Positions 25,230 to 32,561 of a DNA stretch of 37,579 nucleotides are shown here, piece after piece (within the stretch, counting starts at the first letter, position 1; every line of letters begins with the position of its first letter). Both the position numbers and the translations under genes were made by a program. The notes below the pieces were generated by a model. It searched no databases and was not told the DNA's origin. It was given only the letters and a program-made list of their open reading frames with translations. The DNA comes from Ignavibacteriales bacterium (GTDB lineage Bacteria; Bacteroidota; Ignavibacteria; UBA10030): contig JACPLA010000074.1 in NCBI GenBank assembly GCA_016186715.1, positions 70,452 to 108,030 on the forward strand, given 5' to 3'.

Positions 25230-25787
25230 GCTGCAAAAGAATCAAGAACGCTGCACCGGTTGTGCAAACGTGAGTGGGAGGGCTGGGAGGACGTTCTACG
25301 CTGACTCGGACGAAGATCGGATTCGGCCACCGGATGCCTTCCATCAATGAAACCATCGACGGTCTTTTGAAGCATCAAGACTCTTTTGGCGTTTCGACAA
25401 CGCACCACAATGGAGGCCTCGGTGTTGTTCCCAACATTCAGGGTGAGGCTGCCACCCGTCCTTGAGGAACCGACGGGACGGAGGCTGTTGGAGACACCAA
25501 CCGCAATCTGAAAAGCAAAGTAACCACCAATAGCCTAAAAGTCAAGACGTGCGTTTCGAGTAAGCTCTTTCTCTCCTGGAATTTATACGAATCGTATCAG
25601 AAGATTCTCGGAGAGAAGGGGCCTTTCGGCTTACAGAGTCACAAAGTGATTCCCGTCAACTTTTCTCCTGGCATCTGCCGCCCAAAATCCTTAACTTGTA
25701 CCACTCCCAGCAATCTCTTTCCTCCCGCTTTTCCGTCAATCCGGTCTTTTTAACGGCTCTACCCAGGCAACACTTTCTGAGCACCTT
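25230..25787. other. 558-base non-coding region between divergent genes
   Basis: It separates the minus-strand pseudo-receiver gene from the plus-strand small membrane protein. I see no convincing gene. Short ORFs here (25226-25408 minus, 25274-25465 plus and others) lack ribosome sites and end in atypical sequence. One minus-strand frame is open from about 25520 to 25229 but has no start codon before a GTG at about 25408. The region contains the large inverted repeat at 25567-25619 described separately. It presumably carries promoters for both flanking genes. Confidence 0.6.
25567..25619. repeat. Nested inverted repeat (possible structured leader or operator)
   Basis: The outer arms CTTTCTCTCC (25567-25576) and GGAGAGAAGG (25610-25619) pair over 10 bases with one G-T wobble. 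Between them lies the near-palindrome ATACGA-A-TCGTAT (25585-25597), which could be a protein-binding site or an inner stem. No T-run follows on either strand, so a terminator is unlikely. Confidence 0.5.
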
Positions 25788-26213
25788 TTGCCCTCTCAAT
25801 CGACCATTTTGCTAGTCCTGGTGGCCATCCTTGTTCTTGGCATGGCATACGTCGCTTTCGAGAATTTCTCTAAGAGCAACGTTGAATCAACACGGGACGC
25901 CATGAAAGATGAAATTGCGTCGTTGACCCGTGAAGCCCTGAACTATTACAATCGACCCAGCCATTTAGGCGGCGGAGGGTTCAGCTTTTACAAATTCAAC
26001 GACGTCAGACGGAAAAAGGTAAACCCAAGAGGAAGAAAACCTGCGAAGGGCGAAACTCTCTGGGAAAGCGAAAACGGGGTCTACACCGTTGTTGCGACCG
26101 CCAAAGATTCATTGGTCGTTGATGGCGTTGGGGACTGTCTCGGAAATGACGGAAAGAACCCGATCTGGGTACGAGTGTCATCAAAACCAACGACCCCTAT
26201 TTTCTCGTCATGA
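25788..26213 (+). CDS. Small pilin-like membrane-anchored protein, TTG start
   Basis: 141 residues. The N-terminus 'PSQSTILLVLVAILVLGMAYVAFENF' is a single hydrophobic helix, followed by a helix ('ESTRDAMKDEIASLTREALNYYNRPS'). A small domain comes next, with glycine-rich, basic and strand-like parts, ending 'DCLGNDGKNPIWVRVSS'. The architecture is that of a pilin or pseudopilin, and the helix resembles that of the 13548-14156 protein, but no prepilin leader or Glu5 is present. No ATG is available before the helix; TTG 25788 is the best start and the frame is closed upstream at 25692. No ribosome site is visible. The gene is convergent with the anti-sigma gene, 11 bases away. Function is inferred only from shape. 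Confidence 0.6.
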   Translation: MPSQSTILLVLVAILVLGMAYVAFENFSKSNVESTRDAMKDEIASLTREALNYYNRPSHLGGGGFSFYKFNDVRRKKVNPRGRKPAKGETLWESENGVYTVVATAKDSLVVDGVGDCLGNDGKNPIWVRVSSKPTTPIFSS

Positions 26214-26224
26214 ATTGACCCCCC

Positions 26225-27223
26225 TTACTTCATCTCCGTTGCCTGCAACCACCCACGCGGGATTCTGTAGCCAATTTGCAGGCCGTTGATTGTCACAAGC
26301 AATGAGTCCTCAGCGACAACGTTTACCCGGATGTTTTGATCGCTCAGAGTGATGTCATCGCTGTAGATGATCAGATTCAAACGATCCTTTGATCGTTCGA
26401 GGGAGGTCCTCATGGTTGCACCGGGTTGCAAGACCTGCTGCATCTTTGGAATTTCTTTCGTGGGTTTTTGAGACACCGCGATGCGTCGTTGCAATGGCGG
26501 GCTCGGAAATTCCCTCGTGCTCGCAGGGGCAGCGGCTCGCGCAGTTTCTTCGTCCATGCTGGTTTTCCCCGCAGCTGTGCCCACAATCACCCCTTCCACC
26601 CAAACTTGAGATGGTTCCCCCTTCATTCCTTCTCCCGGGACGTCATCCATTGCAATCAGTTCGCGGGACTCCAGCCGAACGGATTCTTTCTTTCTGAGGT
26701 TTTCGGCTTCGGCTCTGTCCTCTGCAGGCCGATCCCTGTGGCCTGAACGGAGCGGAGGAGAAGGAGTTTCTCCTGCCGTTTCAAGGGGCACCGCACCTCT
26801 TTCGTCCGTTGGCTGTTCCCGCTTTTCATTCGCCAAGGGCAGATCCGTTTTCCCGGTCTCCATTGTTGTGCCGATCTCCTTCTCAGAAAGAACAAGGGTG
26901 CTTTCCCCCCACCACCAGCGGTTGTAGATCCCCAGCCCGACCACAATCAACAAAACGGCAGCAACGCTAACAACGTGAGGCCAGGGAATCGGGCCGGTGT
27001 GCGATTGCTGCACGCGAGCTGCAAGCCGTTGCTTCATCTCTTCGCGGCCAAAGCGTTTCACGCCGAAAATCAGATCTTTTTCGTCTTGAACAGCTTTCCG
27101 GCACGAATCGCATTCACGAAGATGCTCATCAAGCGAAACTCGTTCGGAATTCCCCAGGCGGTCCAGGACATACTGTTCCAACAATTCGGGATTCCGGGTC
27201 CAATGTTCCATCTTTTCACTCAT
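26225..27223 (-). CDS. Zinc-type anti-sigma factor with large extracytoplasmic domain
   Basis: 332 residues. The N-terminal cytoplasmic anti-sigma domain has the HxxxCxxC zinc motif 'DEHLRECDSCRKAV' (His34, Cys38, Cys41). One membrane segment follows at about 83-101. The periplasmic part of about 230 residues begins with a low-complexity charged, proline-containing region and ends in a compact beta-like domain ('LNLIIYSDDITLSDQNIRVNVVAEDSLLVTINGLQIGYRIPRG'). It overlaps the sigma gene by 8 bases, as expected for a sigma/anti-sigma pair in fixed ratio. It should hold the sigma factor at the membrane until a signal leads to release. Neither the signal nor the protease can be read from the sequence. 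Confidence 0.9.
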   Translation of the reverse strand: MSEKMEHWTRNPELLEQYVLDRLGNSERVSLDEHLRECDSCRKAVQDEKDLIFGVKRFGREEMKQRLAARVQQSHTGPIPWPHVVSVAAVLLIVVGLGIYNRWWWGESTLVLSEKEIGTTMETGKTDLPLANEKREQPTDERGAVPLETAGETPSPPLRSGHRDRPAEDRAEAENLRKKESVRLESRELIAMDDVPGEGMKGEPSQVWVEGVIVGTAAGKTSMDEETARAAAPASTREFPSPPLQRRIAVSQKPTKEIPKMQQVLQPGATMRTSLERSKDRLNLIIYSDDITLSDQNIRVNVVAEDSLLVTINGLQIGYRIPRGWLQATEMK

Positions 27224-27788
27224 GGTCCATCAAGGATTTTAGAATTCTCTCAAGGTTCTTCTTGCATTGGTATTTCTTCGATTTCGCCGTATCGGCATTT
27301 GCAAATCCCAGACGTGAAGCAATTTCCTCCATCGGCCTCTCTTCCCAGTAAAAGAGCAGAAGAAGTTGCCGGCATAATTCGCCGATCCGGGTCATCGCCT
27401 GCCGAAGAAGCTCATGCTGCTCTTTTTCGATCAAATTGTCCAGCAACAGAGGGTCGTTGGCGGGAGGATCCGCTGTCTCTTGCAGCGCGGTTTCCCGTCG
27501 CATCCGCGCCAGTCGTCTGGACCAAAGGTTGCGAACCGTTGCAAAAACAAACGTGCTTAACTTGGCTGTGTGCTCGAATTTTCCGCTCCGGACACGTTCC
27601 CAGAGAATCACCAGTGCCTCCTGAAGCATGTCCTCGGTGTCATCGGGGGATCCGCTGTTGCGGGTAATGTACGACGCGACCATCGCCCTGGTATCACGAT
27701 ACAGCATCACAAGAGCTTCCTCATCTCCTTTTCGCATTAGGTGAAGAATCTTCGCATCTCTGTTCAAAAACAGCAGGGATGGGGTCAT
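27216..27788 (-). CDS. ECF-type RNA polymerase sigma factor
   Basis: 190 residues. Region 2 covers about 20-85 ('ALVMLYRDTRAMVASYITRNSGSPDDTEDMLQEALVILWERVRSGKFE'), including the core-binding and -10-melting helices. Region 4 covers about 130-185 ('RIGELCRQLLLLFYWEERPMEEIASRLGFANADTAKSKKYQCKKNLERIL'), with the helix-turn-helix for the -35 element. There is no region 3 and no C-terminal extension, as in ECF factors. It is cotranscribed with the anti-sigma gene (8-base overlap) and divergent from the vWA protein gene, which is the most obvious candidate target. AAAAGG lies just before the ATG. Confidence 0.94.
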   Translation of the reverse strand: MTPSLLFLNRDAKILHLMRKGDEEALVMLYRDTRAMVASYITRNSGSPDDTEDMLQEALVILWERVRSGKFEHTAKLSTFVFATVRNLWSRRLARMRRETALQETADPPANDPLLLDNLIEKEQHELLRQAMTRIGELCRQLLLLFYWEERPMEEIASRLGFANADTAKSKKYQCKKNLERILKSLMDHE

Positions 27789-27894
27789 TTACCTTTTGAA
27801 TATAAATGACATGAACGGGCAGAAGGTGAAAGAATTGGTTCCCGGAAATGTACAAACTGCTATCTCATAACACAAACCATAGGAGGGTTCTGCT
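27789..27894. promoter_or_regulatory. Divergent promoter region between sigma-factor and vWA genes
   Basis: 106 bases serving both genes. On the minus strand GGGAACC (27837-27843) resembles the -35 element of ECF-dependent promoters, in the direction of the sigma gene. The best -10-like sequence (CGTT/GTC) lies 19 or more bases further, which is longer than usual. On the plus strand AGGAGGG at 27881-27887 is the ribosome site of the vWA gene. Confidence 0.35.
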
Positions 27895-29235
27895 ATGAAA
27901 ACATTTGCCGTTGCGTTGATTGTTGGGCTGCTAGCGGCGGGAATCACACAACCGGCCTGTGCTCACGTGCCCCCGGGCGAAAAGGGGATCGTGGTCGACG
28001 GAAAGGTCAATTGTCCATATGTTCCAAGTTCTGGAGGGACGATCTTCCTCCACCTTTCCATCACAACGCCGAAATTCGACGTTCCGAAGCGAAAACCGTT
28101 GAATCTTTCGATTGTCCTTGACCGGAGCGGGTCGATGGGAGATTCCCGGAAAATCGAATATGCAAAAGCGGCTCTGACCACGCTGGTTCGTCAGCTCACG
28201 CGCGATGACATCCTCTCCATTGTCATTTATGATGATGTCGTTGAAATACTGGTCCCGGCGCGAAAGGTCCGAGACAAGCGGGAAATCCTCCATCTTGTGG
28301 ACGAAGTCTACGCCCGCGGTTGGACGAACCTGGGGGGAGGAATGATCGAGGGATTCAACCAGGTCGAAAAAAACGCAAGTCGGAAATACATTAACCGGGT
28401 TATTCTTCTTTCCGACGGCCTCGCCAACCAGGGCATCACGGAGCCTCGTCAGTTGAATACGATTGCCCGCCGGTATCGTTCTCGCTCCATTTCATTAACG
28501 ACCATGGGGGTGGGGCTGGACTTCAATGAAAATCTGATGGTGGGACTTGCCGAGCACGGGGGTGGAAGCTATTATTTTATCGAGAGTCCTCATTCCATCG
28601 CTCATATTCTTCACAGGGAGTTCGACGCACTTTCGACCGTCCTCGCCCAAAACGCCGTCCTGGAAATCGATCTGGGCAGGAAGGCCCATCTAAAAGACGT
28701 GATCGGACATGAGTGGAAGGAAGAGAACGGACGTTATCAGGTTTCGCTGGGGGATTTATATGCCGACAATACAAGCAGCCTTACTCTAGAGCTCGATGTG
28801 AAGGAGGGTTCAGGAAACATCACGCTGGCCGCCGGCTCTCTTCAGTACGAGACCGACAAGACGTTCCTTCAGGATCGGCCGAGCTTCAGGACGGCAGTTG
28901 AGTACACCTCCGACGCGACGGTCGTGGAGCAAAACCGCGATATGGAAGTTCAGGCGAGGGCCGATATTGCAGTGTCTACGCGAAAAGTAGAGCAAGCGAT
29001 GGAGGCGCTGGACGCCGGGAAAACCGAAGAGGCGGCAAGGGAGCTCGACGACGCACAGCGATTTCTCCAGGCTTCCCCGGCGGCCACGGCAGCGGGCGCA
29101 GGCGAATTTATCCGGGAGCAGAAAGTCCGGCTGGAATCGTTTGAAAAAATTCTCAAAGACAGTTCAAACGATACCCGTCGCGCCAAGAAGTCCATTCAGT
29201 ACGACAACTACCGCATTCAGAAGAACAAAAACTGA
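27895..29235 (+). CDS. Exported von Willebrand factor A domain protein
   Basis: 446 residues with a signal peptide (hydrophobic at about 4-18, likely cut after 'QPACA'). The vWA domain at about 68-240 has a complete MIDAS: 'VLDRSGSMGD' (Asp76, Ser78, Ser80), a Thr in 'GWTNLGGGM' and an Asp in 'ILLSDGLANQG'. It should therefore bind a divalent metal and a ligand. A beta-rich region resembling that of YfbK-like proteins follows, then a C-terminal helical part ('RKVEQAMEALDAGKTEEAARELDDAQRFLQA') that may form a coiled coil. It has a strong AGGAGGG ribosome site and is divergent from the ECF sigma factor, which may control it. It ends in a good terminator. The partner protein is unknown. Confidence 0.92.
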   Translation: MKTFAVALIVGLLAAGITQPACAHVPPGEKGIVVDGKVNCPYVPSSGGTIFLHLSITTPKFDVPKRKPLNLSIVLDRSGSMGDSRKIEYAKAALTTLVRQLTRDDILSIVIYDDVVEILVPARKVRDKREILHLVDEVYARGWTNLGGGMIEGFNQVEKNASRKYINRVILLSDGLANQGITEPRQLNTIARRYRSRSISLTTMGVGLDFNENLMVGLAEHGGGSYYFIESPHSIAHILHREFDALSTVLAQNAVLEIDLGRKAHLKDVIGHEWKEENGRYQVSLGDLYADNTSSLTLELDVKEGSGNITLAAGSLQYETDKTFLQDRPSFRTAVEYTSDATVVEQNRDMEVQARADIAVSTRKVEQAMEALDAGKTEEAARELDDAQRFLQASPAATAAGAGEFIREQKVRLESFEKILKDSSNDTRRAKKSIQYDNYRIQKNKN

Positions 29236-29253
29236 GGGCGTGAGGTGTAAGAA

Positions 29254-29284
29254 ACACCCCGATGCTTCAACGTCATCGGGGTGT
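29254..29284. terminator. Terminator between vWA gene and receiver-kinase gene
   Basis: An 11-bp perfect stem ACACCCCGATG / CATCGGGGTGT with a 9-base loop, followed on the plus strand by GCGTTTTGT. It is 18 bases after the vWA stop and 18 bases beyond the minus-strand stop at 29303, so it may work in both directions. Confidence 0.85.
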
Positions 29285-29302
29285 GCGTTTTGTACGTTCG
29301 GA

Positions 29303-30406
29303 TCATCGTGAAGCAAGAGGCAGGGTCACTTTGGCCATCATGCCTCCCGCCCCCGCGCTCGCAAGTGACAGGTTCCCACCGTGGAGTTCACTGAGTTTTT
29401 TCGCCACGACCAGGCCCCAGCCGAAGTGACGGTCATCGGTTAAACGAGAAGAGAGACCGCTGTACGACTGAATGTCGCCGATCTGCTCGCGTGTCATTCC
29501 GTGACCAAAGTCGGTAACAATCATGGCGACACGGTTAGGCTCCGGGAGCGCTGAAACCTGGATTTTCTGTTCCTTCGAGGAAAACTTCATCGCATTATCA
29601 ACCAGCTCGAACATGATTTTTCCGATGTATTCCTGAGAACATGCGACCGGAGCATTGCCGATCATCATGACGAGATCGGGGCTTCGCTCATAGTGATGGG
29701 CCAGATCAAGGGCGATGGGCTCAATCGCCCCCTTCAGATCCGTTGTTCTTAAAGAACGAAGGCTTCTCACCTTCTCCGGTTCGCGTTCAAGAATTTCGAT
29801 CTGCGCAAGGATGGAATAGTTTTCGGCGAGGCGGAGAAGATTTCGTGCCGCCTTCTGGATGGCCCGGCCGAGTTCATGGATTTCGCTTTGGTTCATCTCC
29901 ACGTATTCTCTGGTCAGAGCCTTGGAGAACCCGAGGATTCCCGCGATCGGGGTACGCAGGTCTCCTGGGATGCCCAGAGTCAGAAACGATCTCGGATCGG
30001 ATGACTGTTCTTTCACTCTTCGCCGTTGATCCTCTTGTTTCTTGAATCTGATGCCGATAGCTTCCAACAGCTCCGGGATCGTGAACGGTTTCGTCAGGTA
30101 GTCATCGGCTCCGAGTTCAATTGCATGAACCAACCCTTCCTTATCCGTTTTTCCCGTCATGAGGATGATCGGAATTTCGCTTGTGCGCTGATCTTGCCTG
30201 AGCGCCACCAACGCCTCATAACCATCCACGCTGTCCATCATGACATCGGAGAGGATGAGGTCGGGAACATGCTTGCGGGCCAGTCTGATTCCTTCGGCTC
30301 CGTTCTCGGCCTGGAGAACCTGATGTCCCTCCCCTTCGAGAGCGAACACAATTGCCTCGCGGAACGGGGCTTCATCTTCAATAATCAGAATCTTTTTCAC
30401 TTTCAT
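29303..30406 (-). CDS. Response regulator fused to a kinase-like ATPase lacking the phospho-histidine
   Basis: 367 residues. The receiver (about 4-120) is complete: 'IIEDEAPF', Asp54 in 'LILSDVMMDSVDG', Thr84, and Lys106 in 'YLTKPF'. The HisKA-like helices follow, but the motif reads 'LGIPGDLRTPIAGILGF': Gly148 stands where the phospho-accepting His should be. The ATPase domain is largely intact, with N-box 'FELVDNAMKFS' (Asn271), 'TDFGHGMTREQI' (DxGxG) and 'FGWGLVVAKKLSELHGG'. It should therefore bind ATP but not autophosphorylate, which suggests a receiver-controlled conformational switch. The gene stands alone, about 6 kb from the main signalling run and divergent from the LolA-like operon. 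Homology to the 376-residue receiver-kinase at 19436 is clear. Confidence 0.92.
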   Translation of the reverse strand: MKVKKILIIEDEAPFREAIVFALEGEGHQVLQAENGAEGIRLARKHVPDLILSDVMMDSVDGYEALVALRQDQRTSEIPIILMTGKTDKEGLVHAIELGADDYLTKPFTIPELLEAIGIRFKKQEDQRRRVKEQSSDPRSFLTLGIPGDLRTPIAGILGFSKALTREYVEMNQSEIHELGRAIQKAARNLLRLAENYSILAQIEILEREPEKVRSLRSLRTTDLKGAIEPIALDLAHHYERSPDLVMMIGNAPVACSQEYIGKIMFELVDNAMKFSSKEQKIQVSALPEPNRVAMIVTDFGHGMTREQIGDIQSYSGLSSRLTDDRHFGWGLVVAKKLSELHGGNLSLASAGAGGMMAKVTLPLASR

Positions 30407-30585
30407 TCGACCTATGGTTCCGAATTTAGCAATCGTTACGGCAAAAGCAAATGCCGAGTATCATGAATCTGATTGTGGACGACGGTTGTTCACCCCAAAT
30501 GAATGAATTCATCGTTTTCAGCGGGAAGGAATGGTTTGCACTTTTGGGCATTTTCTCCGTCCTTGCACTATAGAGACCGCTCTTG

Positions 30586-31338
30586 ATGAACCTCATGAAA
30601 TCGCTTCTTCTCCTGTCTGCGTTTGTCACCGGCATGCTGTTTTCCCAATCTGCACAAGAGATTGTCACAAAGTCCGAAAGCCTCCTCAAAGGTGAAACCT
30701 CCAAAGGCAAATTCCGGATGACCATTGTGACCCAAGAGTATACCAGGACTATGGAAATGGACAGTTGGTGGGTTGGGAATGAAAAAGCCCTGATCGTCGT
30801 CACCTCTCCCCGGCGTGAGGCCGGGAACAAGACTCTCAAAGTCGAAAACGAATTGTGGATGTATCTGCGAAATACGGAGACCACAATCAAAGTCCCCCCT
30901 TCCATGATGCTCCAGTCGTGGAACGGCTCCGATTTCACGAATGACGATCTGGTGAGGGAATCCAGTCTTGTCGACGATTATATCCTGAAAACCCTTGGCG
31001 AAGAAAGGGTCGGGTCGGAGACGGCCTGGAAGATTGAACTCCAGCCAAAGCCCACGGCTCCCGTGGTGTGGGGAAGGATCGTCCATTGGATACGGAAGCA
31101 GGATTATCTCCCGGCCCGGACTGAATATTACGATGAAAAGGGAACCCTCGTGCGAACGATGGAATATTCGGATTTCAGAGAATTCGACGGACGAAGAATC
31201 CCGGCGACATGGAGAATGATCAACAATGTAAAGCCGGGCCGCGAAACCAGGTTCGAGTACCTCACTGTCGATTTCAACGTCAAGATCAGCGACCGGATTT
31301 TTTCTTTTCAGGAACTTGAAAAAGGAGGAGGCCGGTGA
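30586..31338 (+). CDS. LolA-like outer-membrane lipoprotein-sorting protein
   Basis: About 250 residues with a signal peptide ('MKSLLLLSAFVTGMLFSQ'). The mature protein matches the LolA_like/'outer membrane lipoprotein-sorting protein' family (PF17131-type, from memory): 'SKGKFRMTIV', 'LWMYLRNTETTIKVPPSMMLQSWNGSDFTNDDLV', 'YLPARTEYYDEKGTLVRTMEYSDFREFDGRRIPATWRM' and 'FSFQELEKGG'. The fold is an open beta-sheet that carries acyl chains across the periplasm. ATG 30586 or the ATG at 30595 is preferred to the TTG at 30583. It is the first gene of a five-gene operon; its end overlaps the first permease by GTGA. The cargo (lipoprotein or lipid) cannot be told from the sequence. Confidence 0.9.
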   Translation: MNLMKSLLLLSAFVTGMLFSQSAQEIVTKSESLLKGETSKGKFRMTIVTQEYTRTMEMDSWWVGNEKALIVVTSPRREAGNKTLKVENELWMYLRNTETTIKVPPSMMLQSWNGSDFTNDDLVRESSLVDDYILKTLGEERVGSETAWKIELQPKPTAPVVWGRIVHWIRKQDYLPARTEYYDEKGTLVRTMEYSDFREFDGRRIPATWRMINNVKPGRETRFEYLTVDFNVKISDRIFSFQELEKGGGR

Positions 31339-32561
31339 GCCTGCTTCTCAAACTCGGCTGGCGAAACATCTGGCGGAACAAGCGCCGGTCGATTATCACT
31401 ATTTTGGCGGTTACGTTCGCCGTTATGCTATCCATTGCGATGCGGGGCATCCAACTCGGGACCTACGACGTCAACATCAGACACGTCGTCGAACTGTTCG
31501 CAGGGTACATTCAAATCCAGGTTCCCGGTTACCAGAAAAACCCAACTCTGCAAAAGAGCTTTTCGCCCACCGATCGTCTTCTCGCTTTCATGAGGAGCGA
31601 CTCCCGGATTGTTGGATCTGCTCCGAGAATTGTCGGCGACGGTCTCGTCAGTCTCCGCGACAAGTCTCAGGGGGCTTTGCTGTTTGGAGTCTCCCCGAAT
31701 GACGAAAGGCTCGCTTCCAAGCTCATGGGCAGGGTGGTTCACGGGAGATTCCTGCTTGAAGGTCAGGACACCGAAGTGGTTGTCGGCGACAAGCTTTTCG
31801 AAAACCTCTCCGCCTCTATCGGCGAACAGATCGTCGTTCTGGCACAGGGGTACGACGGTTCACTGGGTAACCTGAAATTCACCATCGTTGGGACAGTAAA
31901 GACCGGAATGCCGGAATTCGATCAGAGCTCGGTCTTCATGACGCTCCCGGCTGCGCAAGAGCTCCTCGTGATGGACGGAAAGGTCAGCGTGTTGACGCTT
32001 CGACTGCGCGACCTTTCTGAAATTGATCCTGTTAAGGAGTCGCTCCGGGAGCCTCTTGGCGAAGGGCTGGTCGCTCTTTCCTGGAAAGAAGTCCTGCCCG
32101 ACTTTGACCAGAGTATTCAGCTTGACAACGTGAGCGGAATGCTGACGCTTGCCATTCTGATCATTGTCGTGGCATTCGGAATCACCAATACGGTCCTGAT
32201 GTCCGTCACGGAGCGTTTCCGTGAATTCGGGATTATTCTTTCCGTCGGAATGCAGCCGAAGAAGCTTGTCGTGCTTGTCTTCCTCGAAACGATGATAATC
32301 GTCCTCATCGGCCTCATCCTCGGAAATGTGCTTGCGGCGGGGATCAATCTGTACATCATGAACAATCCGATCGTATTTTCAGGAGATTTTGAGCAGATGT
32401 ATGCCGAGTACGGATTCCTTCCGCGCCTTGAATCTACCCTTCGCCTTTCTTCGTTTCTCAACATTTCCCTCTCGGTTCTCGGGATTTCGGTGATTGCAAT
32501 GTTCTATCCGATCGCAAAGGTCATTCGTCTTGAACCTCTGAAAGGTATCCGGCACACGTAA
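31335..32561 (+). CDS. ABC transporter permease, FtsX/MacB (LolC/E-like), first copy
   Basis: 408 residues. N-terminal 'LLLKLGWRNIWRNKRRSIITILAVTFAVML' contains the first membrane helix and its amphipathic elbow. A periplasmic domain of about 210 residues of MacB_PCD type follows. Three C-terminal helices are the FtsX domain ('ITNTVLMSVTERFREFGIILSVGMQPKKLVVLVFLETMII'), ending 'ARVIRLEPL'-like with 'AKVIRLEPLKGIRHT'. This is the four-helix topology of LolC/LolE and MacB, which extract lipoproteins or push substrates from the periplasmic side. A very strong AAAGGAGGAG ribosome site precedes the GTG start. The 1-base overlap (TAATG) with the next permease implies that a heterodimer is made in equal amounts. 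Confidence 0.93.
   Translation: MSLLLKLGWRNIWRNKRRSIITILAVTFAVMLSIAMRGIQLGTYDVNIRHVVELFAGYIQIQVPGYQKNPTLQKSFSPTDRLLAFMRSDSRIVGSAPRIVGDGLVSLRDKSQGALLFGVSPNDERLASKLMGRVVHGRFLLEGQDTEVVVGDKLFENLSASIGEQIVVLAQGYDGSLGNLKFTIVGTVKTGMPEFDQSSVFMTLPAAQELLVMDGKVSVLTLRLRDLSEIDPVKESLREPLGEGLVALSWKEVLPDFDQSIQLDNVSGMLTLAILIIVVAFGITNTVLMSVTERFREFGIILSVGMQPKKLVVLVFLETMIIVLIGLILGNVLAAGINLYIMNNPIVFSGDFEQMYAEYGFLPRLESTLRLSSFLNISLSVLGISVIAMFYPIAKVIRLEPLKGIRHT

Noticed and set aside
25226-25408. 60-residue minus-strand ORF in the intergenic region
   Set aside because: There is no ribosome site and the arginine/serine-rich end is unlike a folded protein. The frame is open further upstream but has no start codon there, so it is not called.
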